A stretch of DNA of 64,000 nucleotides from Pseudomonas moorei (GCF_008801475.1 NZ_VZPP01000007.1:310001-374000), one strand, 5' to 3'. Shown: positions 25,489-34,490, counted from the stretch's first letter. The notes: generated by a model from the letters alone, not told the origin. Translations and numbers: made by a program.

Positions 25489-25507
25489 AGCTCATCATAG
25501 TTGAGCT
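25489..25507. promoter_or_regulatory. Dyad overlapping -10 box of the marR-efflux operon
   Basis: AGCTCA-N7-TGAGCT is a perfect 6-bp inverted repeat. On the minus strand TATGAT (complement of 25494-25499), a good -10 box, lies within it. It sits about 25-40 bp before the MarR ATG. The location suits autorepression by the MarR protein; the protein-site match is inferred. Confidence 0.55.
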
Positions 25508-25598
25508 TGTAATTAGGCTGCTATCTAAATTTTCGAGAAAATGCGCCGTGTGTGCGGAACGTTGCCGACGCCCCGCAGCGATCAGTCTGGCTCGGGGC

Positions 25599-26444
25599 TT
25601 ACAGGTTGTTCGCCAGCCACTCGCAAAAGCTGCGGGCATTGTTCTCACTGTCGCGATGGGTCAGCAGGGCCCAGTTCGGACCGCGGATGGTTTGCTCGAC
25701 CAGCGGTTGCAACAAGCCATTGGCCCGGGCCTGCTGGCTGAGCAATTCGCTGACCAGGGCAATGCCCAGGCCCGCGCATGCGGCATCGAGCAGCAGTCCG
25801 GGATCGGAGAAGTTCAGCCCCTGGTCTTGCTGACCGACATCAATCCCCGACTCCACCGCCCAATGACTCCAATCCATTTCCCGCTCGCCGTGCAAGGTGG
25901 TGCGCTGGTCACCGGGCAGCGCCAACAGGTTCGGGTGGCAGGCCGGGTAGAGGCGGTCGGCGTGCAGCACTTTGAAGCTGCACTCGGCCTGGGAACTGAT
26001 GTCATCGCGCACGGCAATGTCGATGGTCTGGCTGGCCATATCCGGAACTTCATCGGTGCTGAAAATCCACAGGTCAACGTCCGGATGCTGGCGGCGAAAA
26101 TCCCCCAGGCGCGGCAGCAGCCAGTGGCGGGCGAACGCCGGGGTGGTGTTGAGCACCAGTTGATTGGGTTTCTGGTATTGCCCCAGGCGTCGAATGCCAA
26201 CGGCCAATTGTTGCAGCAGTGCCTGGGTGGTGCTGAGCAGATCGTGGCCGGCGTCGGTCAGGCTGACGCTGCGCCCGCTGCGAAAGAACAGAGGTTGTTC
26301 AAGGTAGGCCTCCAGGCTGCGTATCTGCTGGCTGATGGCTGACTGGGTGAGGTGCAACTCCTCTGCGGCCTTGTGAAAGCTGCCCAGTCGGGCAGCCGCT
26401 TCAAAGCCGCGAAGGGTGCTGAGGGGTGGCCAGTGCTTGAGCAT
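25599..26444 (-). CDS. LysR-family regulator (GcvA-like)
   Basis: A 281-residue regulator. The N-terminal winged HTH is FEAAARLGSFHKAAEELHLTQSAISQQIRSLE; the effector domain begins NQLVLNTTPAFARHWLLPRL, the usual GcvA-group form. It is divergent from aguA with a 135-bp gap, so it is the likely activator of the agmatine genes. P. aeruginosa agu genes use a TetR-type AguR, so this would be a different regulator; that is inference from position only. Confidence 0.88.
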   Translation of the reverse strand: MLKHWPPLSTLRGFEAAARLGSFHKAAEELHLTQSAISQQIRSLEAYLEQPLFFRSGRSVSLTDAGHDLLSTTQALLQQLAVGIRRLGQYQKPNQLVLNTTPAFARHWLLPRLGDFRRQHPDVDLWIFSTDEVPDMASQTIDIAVRDDISSQAECSFKVLHADRLYPACHPNLLALPGDQRTTLHGEREMDWSHWAVESGIDVGQQDQGLNFSDPGLLLDAACAGLGIALVSELLSQQARANGLLQPLVEQTIRGPNWALLTHRDSENNARSFCEWLANNL

Positions 26445-26579
26445 ATCGATAAGTTTTCCTAATCAGTTGTCGGCAAAATCCATCGTTTGTTAGCCCGTTT
26501 TTGCAGCCGTAGCATGGAAGACAGGACCGCCAGGACGGTTTTTGTTGAACACAATGGCTTAACTAAAGGGCTTTTTATC

Positions 26580-27632
26580 ATGCAGCACAATGAACTTCGA
26601 AGCACCGGTTGGATGATGCCGGCAGAGTGGGCCAGGCACGCCGCGACGTGGATGGTGTGGCCGCACAACAAGGCACTCTGGGAGTCGGGTTGGGGCGTCA
26701 CCCTGGCCCAGGTACAGGAAGACTTCGCTGGCGTGGCCAACGCCATTGCCCGTTTCGAACCGGTGAAGATGGTGGTCGATCCGTCGGCGCTGACCCGTGC
26801 CAAAGCCCTGTGCGGGCCCAACATCGAATTGATCGAGCTGGCGGTAAACGACAGTTGGTGCCGCGACTCCGGCCCGAGCTTTGTCTGTCACCCGCAGTTG
26901 GGTCTGGCCGGGGTGAGCTGGCGCTTCAACGCCTGGGGCGGCAAGTCGGCCCATGATCTGGATGAAAGCCTGGCGCGACGCGCACTCAATCATCTGGGCG
27001 TGGAGTGCTTCGGCACACCTTTGAGCAACGAAGGCGGCGCCATTCACGTGGACGGCGAGGGCACGCTGATCACCACCGAATCAGTGCTGCTCAACCGCAA
27101 TCGCAATCCGGGCATGGGCAAGGCTGAAATGGAGGAAATCTTCGCCCGGCTGCTGGGCGTGAAGAAGACGATCTGGCTGCCGGGTGACCCGGACCATGTG
27201 ACCGGCGACATGACTGACGGCCATGTCGATGGAGTGTGCGCATTCGCGCGCCCCGGTGTGTTGCTGGTGGATGCCACCCATGACAAGCAATCGGTGTACG
27301 CCGAAGTGGTCCGCGAAAACCGGCGTGCGCTGGAACTGGCGACTGATGCCCAGGGCCGTCGGTTCGAACTGATCGAACTGTATGAAGCCACTGATGCCGT
27401 GGACAGCGAGGCAGAAGTGTTCTGTGCCTCCTACACCAATTTCTACATCGCCAACGACGCGATCATCATGCCGGCTTACGGCATCGATGCCGATAACGTG
27501 GCTGCTGAAGTCCTGGCCAAGGCCTTTCCGGGGCGCGAAGTGGTACCGGTGCGGATCAATCATCTGGCCCATGGCGGTGGGGGTGTGCATTGCATTACCC
27601 AGCAACAGCCTGCCTGGCCGGTGGAGGGTTGA
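26580..27632 (+). CDS. aguA: Agmatine deiminase
   Basis: A 350-residue enzyme of the guanidino-modifying family that hydrolyses agmatine to N-carbamoylputrescine and ammonia. Conserved segments are WPHNKALWESGW, ELAVNDSWCRDSGPSF, NEGGAIHVDGEGTLITTESV, GDMTDGHVDGVCAF and the terminal GGGGVHCITQQQP with nucleophile C338. The ATG at 26580 is preferred to upstream in-frame codons because the family N-terminus LRSTGWMMPAEWARH begins there. The aguB reading frame starts 4 bp after the stop. The protein looks intact even though aguB is interrupted. Confidence 0.93.
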   Translation: MQHNELRSTGWMMPAEWARHAATWMVWPHNKALWESGWGVTLAQVQEDFAGVANAIARFEPVKMVVDPSALTRAKALCGPNIELIELAVNDSWCRDSGPSFVCHPQLGLAGVSWRFNAWGGKSAHDLDESLARRALNHLGVECFGTPLSNEGGAIHVDGEGTLITTESVLLNRNRNPGMGKAEMEEIFARLLGVKKTIWLPGDPDHVTGDMTDGHVDGVCAFARPGVLLVDATHDKQSVYAEVVRENRRALELATDAQGRRFELIELYEATDAVDSEAEVFCASYTNFYIANDAIIMPAYGIDADNVAAEVLAKAFPGREVVPVRINHLAHGGGGVHCITQQQPAWPVEG

Positions 27633-27636
27633 TCTC

Positions 27637-28545
27637 ATGACTGTGTTGACCATTGCCACGACCCAGATGCCTTGCACCTGGGACTTGCAAAAAAACCTCG
27701 ATCAGGCAGAGCAACTGGTGCGCGACGCTGCGGCACAGGGTGCCCGGCTCATCTTGCTGCAGGAGCTGTTTGCCACCCCGTACTTTTGCATCGAGCAAAG
27801 CCACCGACACCTCGCGCTGGCCGAAGAGTTTCGTGACAGTCATGTACTCCAGCGCTTTGCCGCGCTGGCCAGGGAGTTGGGCGTGGTGCTGCCCCTGAGC
27901 TGGTTTGAAAGGGCCGGTAACGCCTGTTTCAATTCGCTGAGTGTGGCCGATGCCGATGGGCGCTTGCTCAGCGTGTACCGCAAGACCCATATCCCCAATG
28001 CCATCGGTTATCAGGAGAAGGAATATTTCAGCCCCGGCGATACCGGCTTTCGTGTCTGGGACACAGCATACGGACGCATCGGCGTGGGCATCTGCTGAGA
28101 TCAATGGTTCCCCGAGACCGCGCGCTGCCTGGCGTTGATGGGCGCCGAGGTGTTGCTGTTTCCCACGGCCATCGGTTCGGAGCCCGGCTGCACGTCCCTG
28201 GACTCACGGGACCACTGGCAAATGACCATGCGTGGCCATGCAGCCGCCAACATCCTTCCGGTGGTGGCGGCTAACCGCGTCGGCCGTGAAGCCGCGACCA
28301 CCGACCCTGACTTGCAGATGAGTTTCTACGGCTCGTCCTTTATCTGTAACCACAAGGGCAAATTGCTCGCCGAGGCCGACCGCGACAGCACCGCCGTGCT
28401 GGTGCACAGCCTGGACCTGGCCGCCATGCGCGAAGAGCGCTTGAGTTGGGGCATCTACCGTGACCGTCGCCCGGACATGTACGGGGCACTGTTGAGTCAG
28501 GACGGTCGTCACATCAACGCACGCTGGAACACTCAAGGGGTATGA
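27637..28545 (+). pseudogene. aguB: N-carbamoylputrescine amidohydrolase gene with in-frame TGA
   Basis: The frame encodes a full-length nitrilase-family AguB (302 codons) except that codon 154 is TGA at 28096-28098. The catalytic glutamate (LILLQELFATPYF), lysine (YRKTHIPN) and cysteine (GIGIC, C153) are present before the stop, and DQWFPETARCLALMGAEVLLF continues in the same frame after it. Family members have CWDQWFPE, so tryptophan TGG has become TGA by one base change, directly after the nucleophile. Upstream is aguA; downstream the binding-protein gene starts 2 bp after the stop. Either it is a recent nonsense mutation, a sequencing error, or stop-codon read-through occurs. No selenocysteine element is evident, and tryptophan, not cysteine, is expected here. 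Confidence 0.9.
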
Positions 28546-28546
28546 C

Positions 28547-29650
28547 ATGCGCTTATCCAACACGCTGTTGAGCGGTGCCCTCGGCCTGGCACTGAGCGGT
28601 GCCTTGCCCTCGCTGCACGCCGAGGAGAAAACCCTGCGGCTGTACAACTGGGCCGATTATTTTGCCGAGGACACCCTGAGTCGATTCACCGCTGAAACCG
28701 GGATCAAGGTGATCTACGACGTCATGGATGGCAGCGAGACGCTGGAAGCCAAGATGCTCGCCGGTGGCAGCGGGTACGACCTGATCTTTCCCGGTGACAC
28801 CGTGGCCGAGCGCCTGATGCGCGCCGGCAGCCTGCTGCCGCTGGATCGCTCAAAGCTCACCGCCCTGGCCGATATCGAACCCGGTTTGCAGAAGCTGCAT
28901 GGGCATTACGAGCATTCGAGCCAGGCCACGGTCCCTTATACCTGGGGCACCATCGGCCTGACCTACAATGACGAGCAGATAAGGCAGCGCTTGCCCAATG
29001 CTCCGGTCAACAGCCTGGACATGCTGTTCAAGCCGGAACTGGCGAGTAAATTCGCCGATTGCGGAATCTCGATGATTGATTCCCCGGACGAAGTGCTGGC
29101 CGTGGTGCTCAACTATCTCGGTCGGGAACCGCGCAGTGCCAGGCCGGAGGACCTGGCCGCGGCGAGTGACCTGCTGCTCAAGTTGCGGCCATACATTCGC
29201 AAGTTCCAGTCGCAGCCGGTGACGGATCTGGTCAACGGCAACCTGTGCCTGTCACTCGGTTACAGCGGTGACATGACCCAGGCGCAACGGACCTCGGACG
29301 CCGCGGGCAAGAAAACCTCGTTCCAGTACCGCATTCCCCGCGAAGGCACCACGGTGTGGATGGACACAATGGCGATTCCTGTCGACGCCAGGCACCCGGA
29401 GTACGCCTATGCGTTCATCAACTTCGTCATGCGTCCCCAGAACATGGCAGCCATCAGTAATTTCACCGGCTACCCCACCTCGAATGCCAAGGCGCGTCCG
29501 GGCGTTGATGCAAGCATGCGCAACAACCCGGACATTTACCTCGACGAGGCCACCTACGAGCGGCTGATTCCGGGCAAGGACATTCCCCAGGCGGACATGC
29601 GGGCGCGCATGCGAACCTGGACCAAGTTCAAGACCGCCACGGCAAATTAA
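28547..29650 (+). CDS. Polyamine ABC transporter substrate-binding protein (PotF/SpuD-like)
   Basis: A 367-residue exported binding protein with a signal peptide (about residues 1-25, ending SLHA). The mature start EKTLRLYNWADYFAEDTLSRF is the classic PotD/PotF beginning. VPYTWGTIGLTYN, GYSGDMTQAQ and YAYAFINFVMRPQNMA are also conserved. It would carry putrescine, spermidine or agmatine to an ABC importer whose other components are not in the window. The ATG at 28547 is 2 bp after the aguB stop, so it is in the same operon. Confidence 0.9.
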   Translation: MRLSNTLLSGALGLALSGALPSLHAEEKTLRLYNWADYFAEDTLSRFTAETGIKVIYDVMDGSETLEAKMLAGGSGYDLIFPGDTVAERLMRAGSLLPLDRSKLTALADIEPGLQKLHGHYEHSSQATVPYTWGTIGLTYNDEQIRQRLPNAPVNSLDMLFKPELASKFADCGISMIDSPDEVLAVVLNYLGREPRSARPEDLAAASDLLLKLRPYIRKFQSQPVTDLVNGNLCLSLGYSGDMTQAQRTSDAAGKKTSFQYRIPREGTTVWMDTMAIPVDARHPEYAYAFINFVMRPQNMAAISNFTGYPTSNAKARPGVDASMRNNPDIYLDEATYERLIPGKDIPQADMRARMRTWTKFKTATAN

Positions 29651-29679
29651 CTTCCTCGTCATTCTAGAGGCACACAAAA

Positions 29680-29709
29680 CCCTGTGGGGGCACGCTTGCT
29701 CCCACAGGT
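29680..29709. terminator. REP-type hairpin between convergent genes
   Basis: CCTGTGGG (29681-29688) pairs with CCCACAGG (29701-29708) with inner pairing of GGCA and TGCT. It lies between the convergent binding-protein and oxidase genes and could end transcription from both sides. It is a single REP-like palindrome. Confidence 0.55.
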
Positions 29710-29734
29710 GATTCGGGCTTATCCCGTGGATGCC

Positions 29735-31030
29735 TCAGCGCAGGCGTTCAAGCATTTGGTAGTACCACATGCCGGCGGCGAGCATCGGATTGCCGAGCAG
29801 GTCGCCCATGGGGACGCGGATGTGCTGGCAGGCGGCGAAGGTGTCGAAGTGCTCCAGTTGTCCGGTGATCGCGCGGCCCATGATTTCGCCCATGATGTGG
29901 GTGGTGGCGATGCCATGTCCGGAGTAGCCCTGGCAGTACCAGACGTTGTCCGAAAGCTTGCCCAGCTGCGGGATGCGGTTGATCACGATGCCCATCGCGC
30001 AGCTCCACTGATAATCGATGGTCACGCCCTTGAGCGCCGGGAACGTTTGCTCGATGCAAGGGCGCAACTCGGCGGCGATGTCCCGTGAATCCTTGCCGCT
30101 GTAATTGGCGCCGCCACCGAACAGCAGGCGACCGTCGGCCGTCAGGCGGTAGTAGTCGAGGACGAAGCGGCAGTCGTAGACGGCCAGGTCTTCGGGGTTG
30201 ATCTGTTTGGCCAGGTCGCCCAGCGGCGCGGTGGTGACGATGCCGCCCATGGCCGGGAAGATCTTGCCCTTGAGCTTGCCGGGTTCCAGTTTGTGGTAGA
30301 CGTCGCCGGCCAGCAGCACCTGGTTGGCGTCGATGCGACCGTGGGCGGTGCGCACGCCAGGGCTCTTGTGCGGGCCATCGCCGTGAATGATCTCCAGCAC
30401 TTCGCTGTTTTCGAAGATCAGCGCGCCCAGGCTCTCGGCCGCGCGGGCTTCGCCGATGCACAGGTTCAGCGGGTGCAGGTGCATGTTGCGGGTGTTCTTG
30501 ATTGCTCCGTGGTAGAGGTCGCTTTGCAGCAGGTCGCGCACCTGGCTGCGGTCGAGCAGGCTGACCTCGTCGCCCATGCCACGGCGCACGGCTTCGTCGT
30601 AATCCTTGCGCAAACCCTCCATGTGACCTGGCTTGTAAGCCGCGTGCAGATGACCGTGCTTGAGGTCGCAGGCGATGCCGTATTTTTCCACCCGCTGCCG
30701 GATGATCTGGTGCCCGCGCCAGCGCAGGTGCCAGATGAAATCGTCGACCTCTTCGCCGAGGGTGCGGCGCATCTGCTTGCGCATGGCTTCGTCGCCCGAA
30801 AGGCTGCCGGTGACCTGGCCGCCGTTTCGCCCCGTGGCGCCCCAGCCGATCTTGTGGCTTTCGACGATCGCGACTTTGAGGCCTTTTTCAGCCAGTTCGA
30901 CCGCCGTGGCGACGCCGGTGAAGCCGCCGCCGATGATCACCACGTCAACCCGGTGTTGGCCTTGCAGGGTCGGGTAATCGGTGTCCTGGTTGAGGGTGGC
31001 GGTGTAGTAGGAATTGCAGCGTTCAGTCAT
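29735..31030 (-). CDS. FAD-dependent amine oxidase (gamma-glutamylputrescine oxidase-like), second copy
   Basis: A 431-residue DAO-fold enzyme with VDVVIIGGGFTGVATAVELA near residue 27 and WGATGRNGGQVTG, the PuuB-type hallmark, and GYSGHGIATTHIMGE near the end. It differs clearly in sequence from the copy at 11.3 kb. Two in-frame ATGs are at 31036 and 31030; the latter has GGGA at a better distance. The glutamine-synthetase-like gene lies upstream on the same strand behind a REPIN. Together they form a second gamma-glutamyl-polyamine pair. Confidence 0.83.
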   Translation of the reverse strand: MTERCNSYYTATLNQDTDYPTLQGQHRVDVVIIGGGFTGVATAVELAEKGLKVAIVESHKIGWGATGRNGGQVTGSLSGDEAMRKQMRRTLGEEVDDFIWHLRWRGHQIIRQRVEKYGIACDLKHGHLHAAYKPGHMEGLRKDYDEAVRRGMGDEVSLLDRSQVRDLLQSDLYHGAIKNTRNMHLHPLNLCIGEARAAESLGALIFENSEVLEIIHGDGPHKSPGVRTAHGRIDANQVLLAGDVYHKLEPGKLKGKIFPAMGGIVTTAPLGDLAKQINPEDLAVYDCRFVLDYYRLTADGRLLFGGGANYSGKDSRDIAAELRPCIEQTFPALKGVTIDYQWSCAMGIVINRIPQLGKLSDNVWYCQGYSGHGIATTHIMGEIMGRAITGQLEHFDTFAACQHIRVPMGDLLGNPMLAAGMWYYQMLERLR

Positions 31031-31071
31031 GTTCATGTCCCGGAAAAAAGAGCTGGAGAAGTTGGCGCAAA

Positions 31072-31169
31072 CCCCTGTGGGAGCGGGCTTGCCCGCGATG
31101 AGGTCGCATCAGTCGATGTAAATGCCGAATGACACAGCGCAATCGCGGGCAAGCCACGCTCCCACAGGG
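31072..31169. repeat. REPIN (GTGGGAGCGGGCTTGCCCGCGAT type)
   Basis: Inverted REP copies at 31072-31101 (starting CCCTGTGGGAGCGGG) and 31141-31169 (ending GCTCCCACAGGG), separated by about 40 bp. This REP family differs from the one at 19081 in the palindrome tip. It sits between the oxidase and ligase genes. Confidence 0.85.
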
Positions 31170-31191
31170 TTGAGTGGACCGATTAGTCAGC

Positions 31192-32556
31192 TCACGCCTC
31201 AGTCAGATACCAGCGCCAGTCCTGCTCACCCACTTCGCCCATGAACTGCCGATACTCGGCACGCTTGACCGCCAGATAAACCCCAAGAAATTCCTGACCC
31301 AGTGCATCCCGCGCCCAGGCCGAGTTCTCCAGTGCCGTCAGGGATGTCAGCCAGTCAGTGGGCAGCAATTGCGTGGCTTGCGCATAACCGTTGCCTTGCA
31401 CCGGCTCGCCCGGATCGAGGTTTTCGCGGATGCCGCGATGGATGCCGGCCAGAATTGCCGCCGCCGCCAGATACGGGTTGGCGTCGGCGCCGCAGATGCG
31501 GTGTTCGATGTGCCGGCTGTTGGCCGGGCCACCCGGCACGCGCAGGCTCACCGTGCGGTTATCGACGCCCCAGGTTGGAGCCAGGGGCGCATAGCTGTTG
31601 GCCTGGAAACGCCGGTAGGAGTTGGCGTTGGGGCAAAACAACAACAACGAATCGAGCAGCGAGGCGAGCATGCCGCCGATGGCGGTACGCAGCAGAGGGG
31701 TGCCGGCCGGGTGCTCGGAGGCGAACAGGTTGCGACCTTCGGCATCGGCAATGCTGACGTGCATGTGCATGCCGGTACCGGCCAGGTCGTCGAACGGTTT
31801 GGCCATGAACGTCGCCTGCATGCCGTGCTTGTGGGCGACCGCTTTCACCAGCCGTTTGTAACGCACGGCCTGGTCCATCGCCAGCAAGGCATCGCCGTGT
31901 TCCAGGGTGATTTCCACCTGGCCCGGGGCGTATTCGGAAATGGCCGTGCGTGCCGGAATGTCGTGCAGTTTGCAGGCGGCATAGAGGTCGGCGAGGAACG
32001 GTTCGATCTGTTCCAGCTCGCGCAGTCCATAGACCTGAGTGTGCCGTGGACGACCGCCGTCAGCGTCCAGCGCCGGTTGCGGGCGACCGTTGTGATCGCG
32101 TTTGCTGTCCAGCAGATAGAACTCCAGCTCGCAGGCCATCACCGGGTGGTAACCCTCGGCTTTGAGGCCATCGATGACCTTGATCAACAGGTGACGCGGG
32201 TCGGCGATGCTCGCGGGCATGCCTTCTTGCGGGTGCATGCTGACCTGCACCGCCGCCGTCGGAATCTGCCGCCACGGCAAACGCACCAGGCTGCCTTCGA
32301 GCGGGTAGGCGCGGCAGTCGATGTCGCCGACGTCCCACACCAGCCCGGAGTTCTCGACGTCTTCGCCCTGCAAGGTCAGGCCGAGGATGGTGCTGGGCAG
32401 CGGACGACCGCTTTCGTACACCGCCAGCAGTTCTTCGCGGTGCAACAGTTTGCCCCGTGGCACGCCGTTGGCATCGAGAATGAACAGCTCGATCATGTCG
32501 ATATCGGGGTTGTTCGCCAGAAAGCGTTGGGCATCTTCAAGGGCTGCGAATTTCAT
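31192..32556 (-). CDS. Glutamine synthetase-like gamma-glutamylputrescine ligase (PuuA-like)
   Basis: A 454-residue enzyme. It opens with NPDIDMIELFILDANGVPRG, as PuuA/SpuI proteins do, and has ACELEFYLLDSK, PGQVEITLEHGDAL, GTGMHMHVSIADAEGRN, NSYRRFQANSYAP and HRICGADANPYL. It would ligate glutamate to putrescine or spermidine with ATP. The position after the agmatine genes and before the oxidase fits putrescine use. Compared with the copy at 13.1 kb the N-terminus and active-site loop differ, suggesting different amine specificity. Confidence 0.85.
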   Translation of the reverse strand: MKFAALEDAQRFLANNPDIDMIELFILDANGVPRGKLLHREELLAVYESGRPLPSTILGLTLQGEDVENSGLVWDVGDIDCRAYPLEGSLVRLPWRQIPTAAVQVSMHPQEGMPASIADPRHLLIKVIDGLKAEGYHPVMACELEFYLLDSKRDHNGRPQPALDADGGRPRHTQVYGLRELEQIEPFLADLYAACKLHDIPARTAISEYAPGQVEITLEHGDALLAMDQAVRYKRLVKAVAHKHGMQATFMAKPFDDLAGTGMHMHVSIADAEGRNLFASEHPAGTPLLRTAIGGMLASLLDSLLLFCPNANSYRRFQANSYAPLAPTWGVDNRTVSLRVPGGPANSRHIEHRICGADANPYLAAAAILAGIHRGIRENLDPGEPVQGNGYAQATQLLPTDWLTSLTALENSAWARDALGQEFLGVYLAVKRAEYRQFMGEVGEQDWRWYLTEA

Positions 32557-32955
32557 TGTTCGTCACTCACGTTGGCGTCCCGCGGACGCACGGATTCGGG
32601 CCGCGGCACGACCACGGACAAAGATCCGATGCGTGCTGGCAGCGATAGCAAAAAGTCTGGGGGCTCGATGCGTCGAAGACGCAATCAGGCGAGCAGGCAG
32701 CTATCCGGCGGGCGTGCGGAGTGACGCAGTTTTGAGCGGCGCAGGGCCATGGGGAGATTGACGATGCGTTTCATCAGGCAATGCCGTCCGCGACCAGCAG
32801 CGAGGTGGTCAGGATCGAGACATCCAGCAAGGGGTGCTCTGACGGCGAAGTGCGCATGACTCATGTTTCCAGGAGGAAAACGTCGGTGGCCGGTAAACAG
32901 CCATCCGGGGATGGCTGGATACTAGGGGTGAAAGTGGCACATGTAAATCTTTGAT
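32557..32955. other. 399-bp intergenic region with two possible coupled small ORFs
   Basis: This gap lies between chrA and the PuuA-like gene, both on the minus strand. On that strand ATG at 32857 opens a 27-codon frame (starts MRTSPSEHPLLD, ends VADGIA, stop at 32774). Its TGA overlaps an ATG opening a 29-codon basic frame ending at 32685. Neither has a clear ribosome site, so they may be chance. No hairpin with a T run was seen. The region must hold the promoter of the PuuA-like gene. Confidence 0.3.
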
Positions 32956-34314
32956 TCAGTGCAGCAGGTGCACGCCCAGTCCGATCAGGCCACAACCGAG
33001 CAACACTTCGATGACTCCGCGCTTGAACCGAAGCAGGGCAATGGCGGCCGCGATGGCGATCAGCAATGAAGGCCAGTCCAGCTGTCCGGCGAAGCCCTTG
33101 GGCCACAGCACGTGATAACCAAAAAAGCACGCCAGGTTAAGAATCACGCCGACCACCGCGGCAGTGATCGCCGTCAGTGGCGCGGTGAATTTCAGTTCGT
33201 TATGGGTGGACTCCACCAGTGGCCCGCCGGCGAGGATGAACAGGAACGAAGGCAGGAAAGTGAACCAGGTCACCAGCGTGGCCGCGAGGGCGCCGGCGAC
33301 AAAAGCCTGATCGGGGCCGAACACAGGATGGACATAGGCGCCGATAAAACCGACGAAGGCCACGATCATGATCAGCGGCCCCGGCGTGGTTTCGCCCAGC
33401 GCCAGGCCGTCGATCATCTGCGTCGGCGTCAGCCAGCCATAGTGGCCGACCGCGCCCTGATACACATAGGGCAGCACCGCGTAGGCGCCGCCGAAGGTCA
33501 GCAGGGCCGCTTTGGTAAAGAACCAGCTCATTTGCGTCAGCGTGCCTTCCCAGCCGAACAGGGCGGTGAGGGTCGCCATCGGCAATGTCCACAACGCCGC
33601 GCCGATCAGCGCCAGGCGCAGCAGTTTCCAGCGACTGAAACGGGCATGGTCGGGGGGCGGCGTGTCGTCGTCGATCAGTGCCGGGCCGAAGGATTTTTTC
33701 GCGGTGCCGTGGCCGCCCGTGGTGAATTTATCCGGGGCCAGGCGTCCGCCGAAGTAACCGATGATGGCCGCGCCCAGCACGATCAGCGGAAACGGCACGT
33801 TGCCGAGGAAGATCGCGGCGAATGACGCTGCGGCGATCGCCCACATCCAGCCGTTCTTCAGCGCACGGGAGCCGATCCGGTGCGCGGCTTGCAGCACAAT
33901 CGCGGTCACCGCCGGCTTGATCCCGTAAAACAGCCCGGCCACCACCGGCACTTCACCGAAGGCGATGTACACCCAGGACAGGGCGATCAGGATGAACAGC
34001 GATGGCAGCACAAACAGCACACCGGCGATCACGCCACCCCAGGTACGGTGCATCAGCCAGCCGAGGTAGGTCGCCAGTTGCTGGGCCTCGGGGCCGGGCA
34101 GCAACATGCAGTAGTTGAGGGCATGCAGGAAGCGCCGCTCGGAGATCCAGCGGCGGCGTTCGACCAGTTCCTGGTGCATGATCGAAATCTGTCCGGCCGG
34201 CCCGCCGAAGCTGATGAAGCCGAGCTTGAGCCAGAATCGGAACGCTTCACCGAGGCTGATTGGCGCCGGCTTTGTCAGTTCGGCGGGGCTGTTTGGGGAG
34301 GGCGTGAGGCTCAA
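32956..34314 (-). CDS. chrA: Chromate efflux transporter
   Basis: A 452-residue CHR-family membrane protein with two homologous halves of about six helices. The first has FGGPAGQISIMHQELVERRR and the motif LNYCMLLPGPEAQQLATYLGWL; the second has FGGAYAVLPYVYQGAV and GLALGETTPGPLIMIVAFVGF. It exports chromate by proton exchange. An upstream in-frame ATG would add 17 residues, but AAGGA sits 8 bp before the TTG at 34314, where the family N-terminus SLTPSP begins, so TTG is chosen. No chrB regulator is nearby. Confidence 0.9.
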   Translation of the reverse strand: MSLTPSPNSPAELTKPAPISLGEAFRFWLKLGFISFGGPAGQISIMHQELVERRRWISERRFLHALNYCMLLPGPEAQQLATYLGWLMHRTWGGVIAGVLFVLPSLFILIALSWVYIAFGEVPVVAGLFYGIKPAVTAIVLQAAHRIGSRALKNGWMWAIAAASFAAIFLGNVPFPLIVLGAAIIGYFGGRLAPDKFTTGGHGTAKKSFGPALIDDDTPPPDHARFSRWKLLRLALIGAALWTLPMATLTALFGWEGTLTQMSWFFTKAALLTFGGAYAVLPYVYQGAVGHYGWLTPTQMIDGLALGETTPGPLIMIVAFVGFIGAYVHPVFGPDQAFVAGALAATLVTWFTFLPSFLFILAGGPLVESTHNELKFTAPLTAITAAVVGVILNLACFFGYHVLWPKGFAGQLDWPSLLIAIAAAIALLRFKRGVIEVLLGCGLIGLGVHLLH

Positions 34315-34400
34315 GCGAATGTTCCTTGTGCGGGGGCGCTTTGAGCCGCTGACTGTAGCCATCAAGCGGGGGTTTGAACAGTCGGTTTTACCCGACCGCT

Positions 34401-34484
34401 GTGGGAGCTGGCTGCGAGCGAGGGCGGCGGCACATCCGGCTTGGATGTCGACTGACAGGCCGCCATCGCTAGCCGCCCCCCTGT
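34401..34484. repeat. Decayed REPIN
   Basis: GTGGGAGCTGGCTGCGAGCGA near 34401 and GCCATCGCTAGCCGCCC near 34462 form a degenerate inverted REP pair between chrA and the bestrophin gene. Its arms pair imperfectly, in contrast to the intact copies elsewhere. Confidence 0.55.
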
Positions 34485-34490
34485 GTTTTT

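Noticed and set aside
28096..28140. Selenocysteine insertion at the aguB TGA
   Set aside because: The family has tryptophan here, not cysteine or selenocysteine, and no stable hairpin resembling a bacterial SECIS follows the TGA.
31174..32724. 516-codon plus-strand frame opposite the PuuA-like gene
   Set aside because: It spans a REPIN edge and the gene boundary and has no domain; the glutamine-synthetase-like frame is clear.
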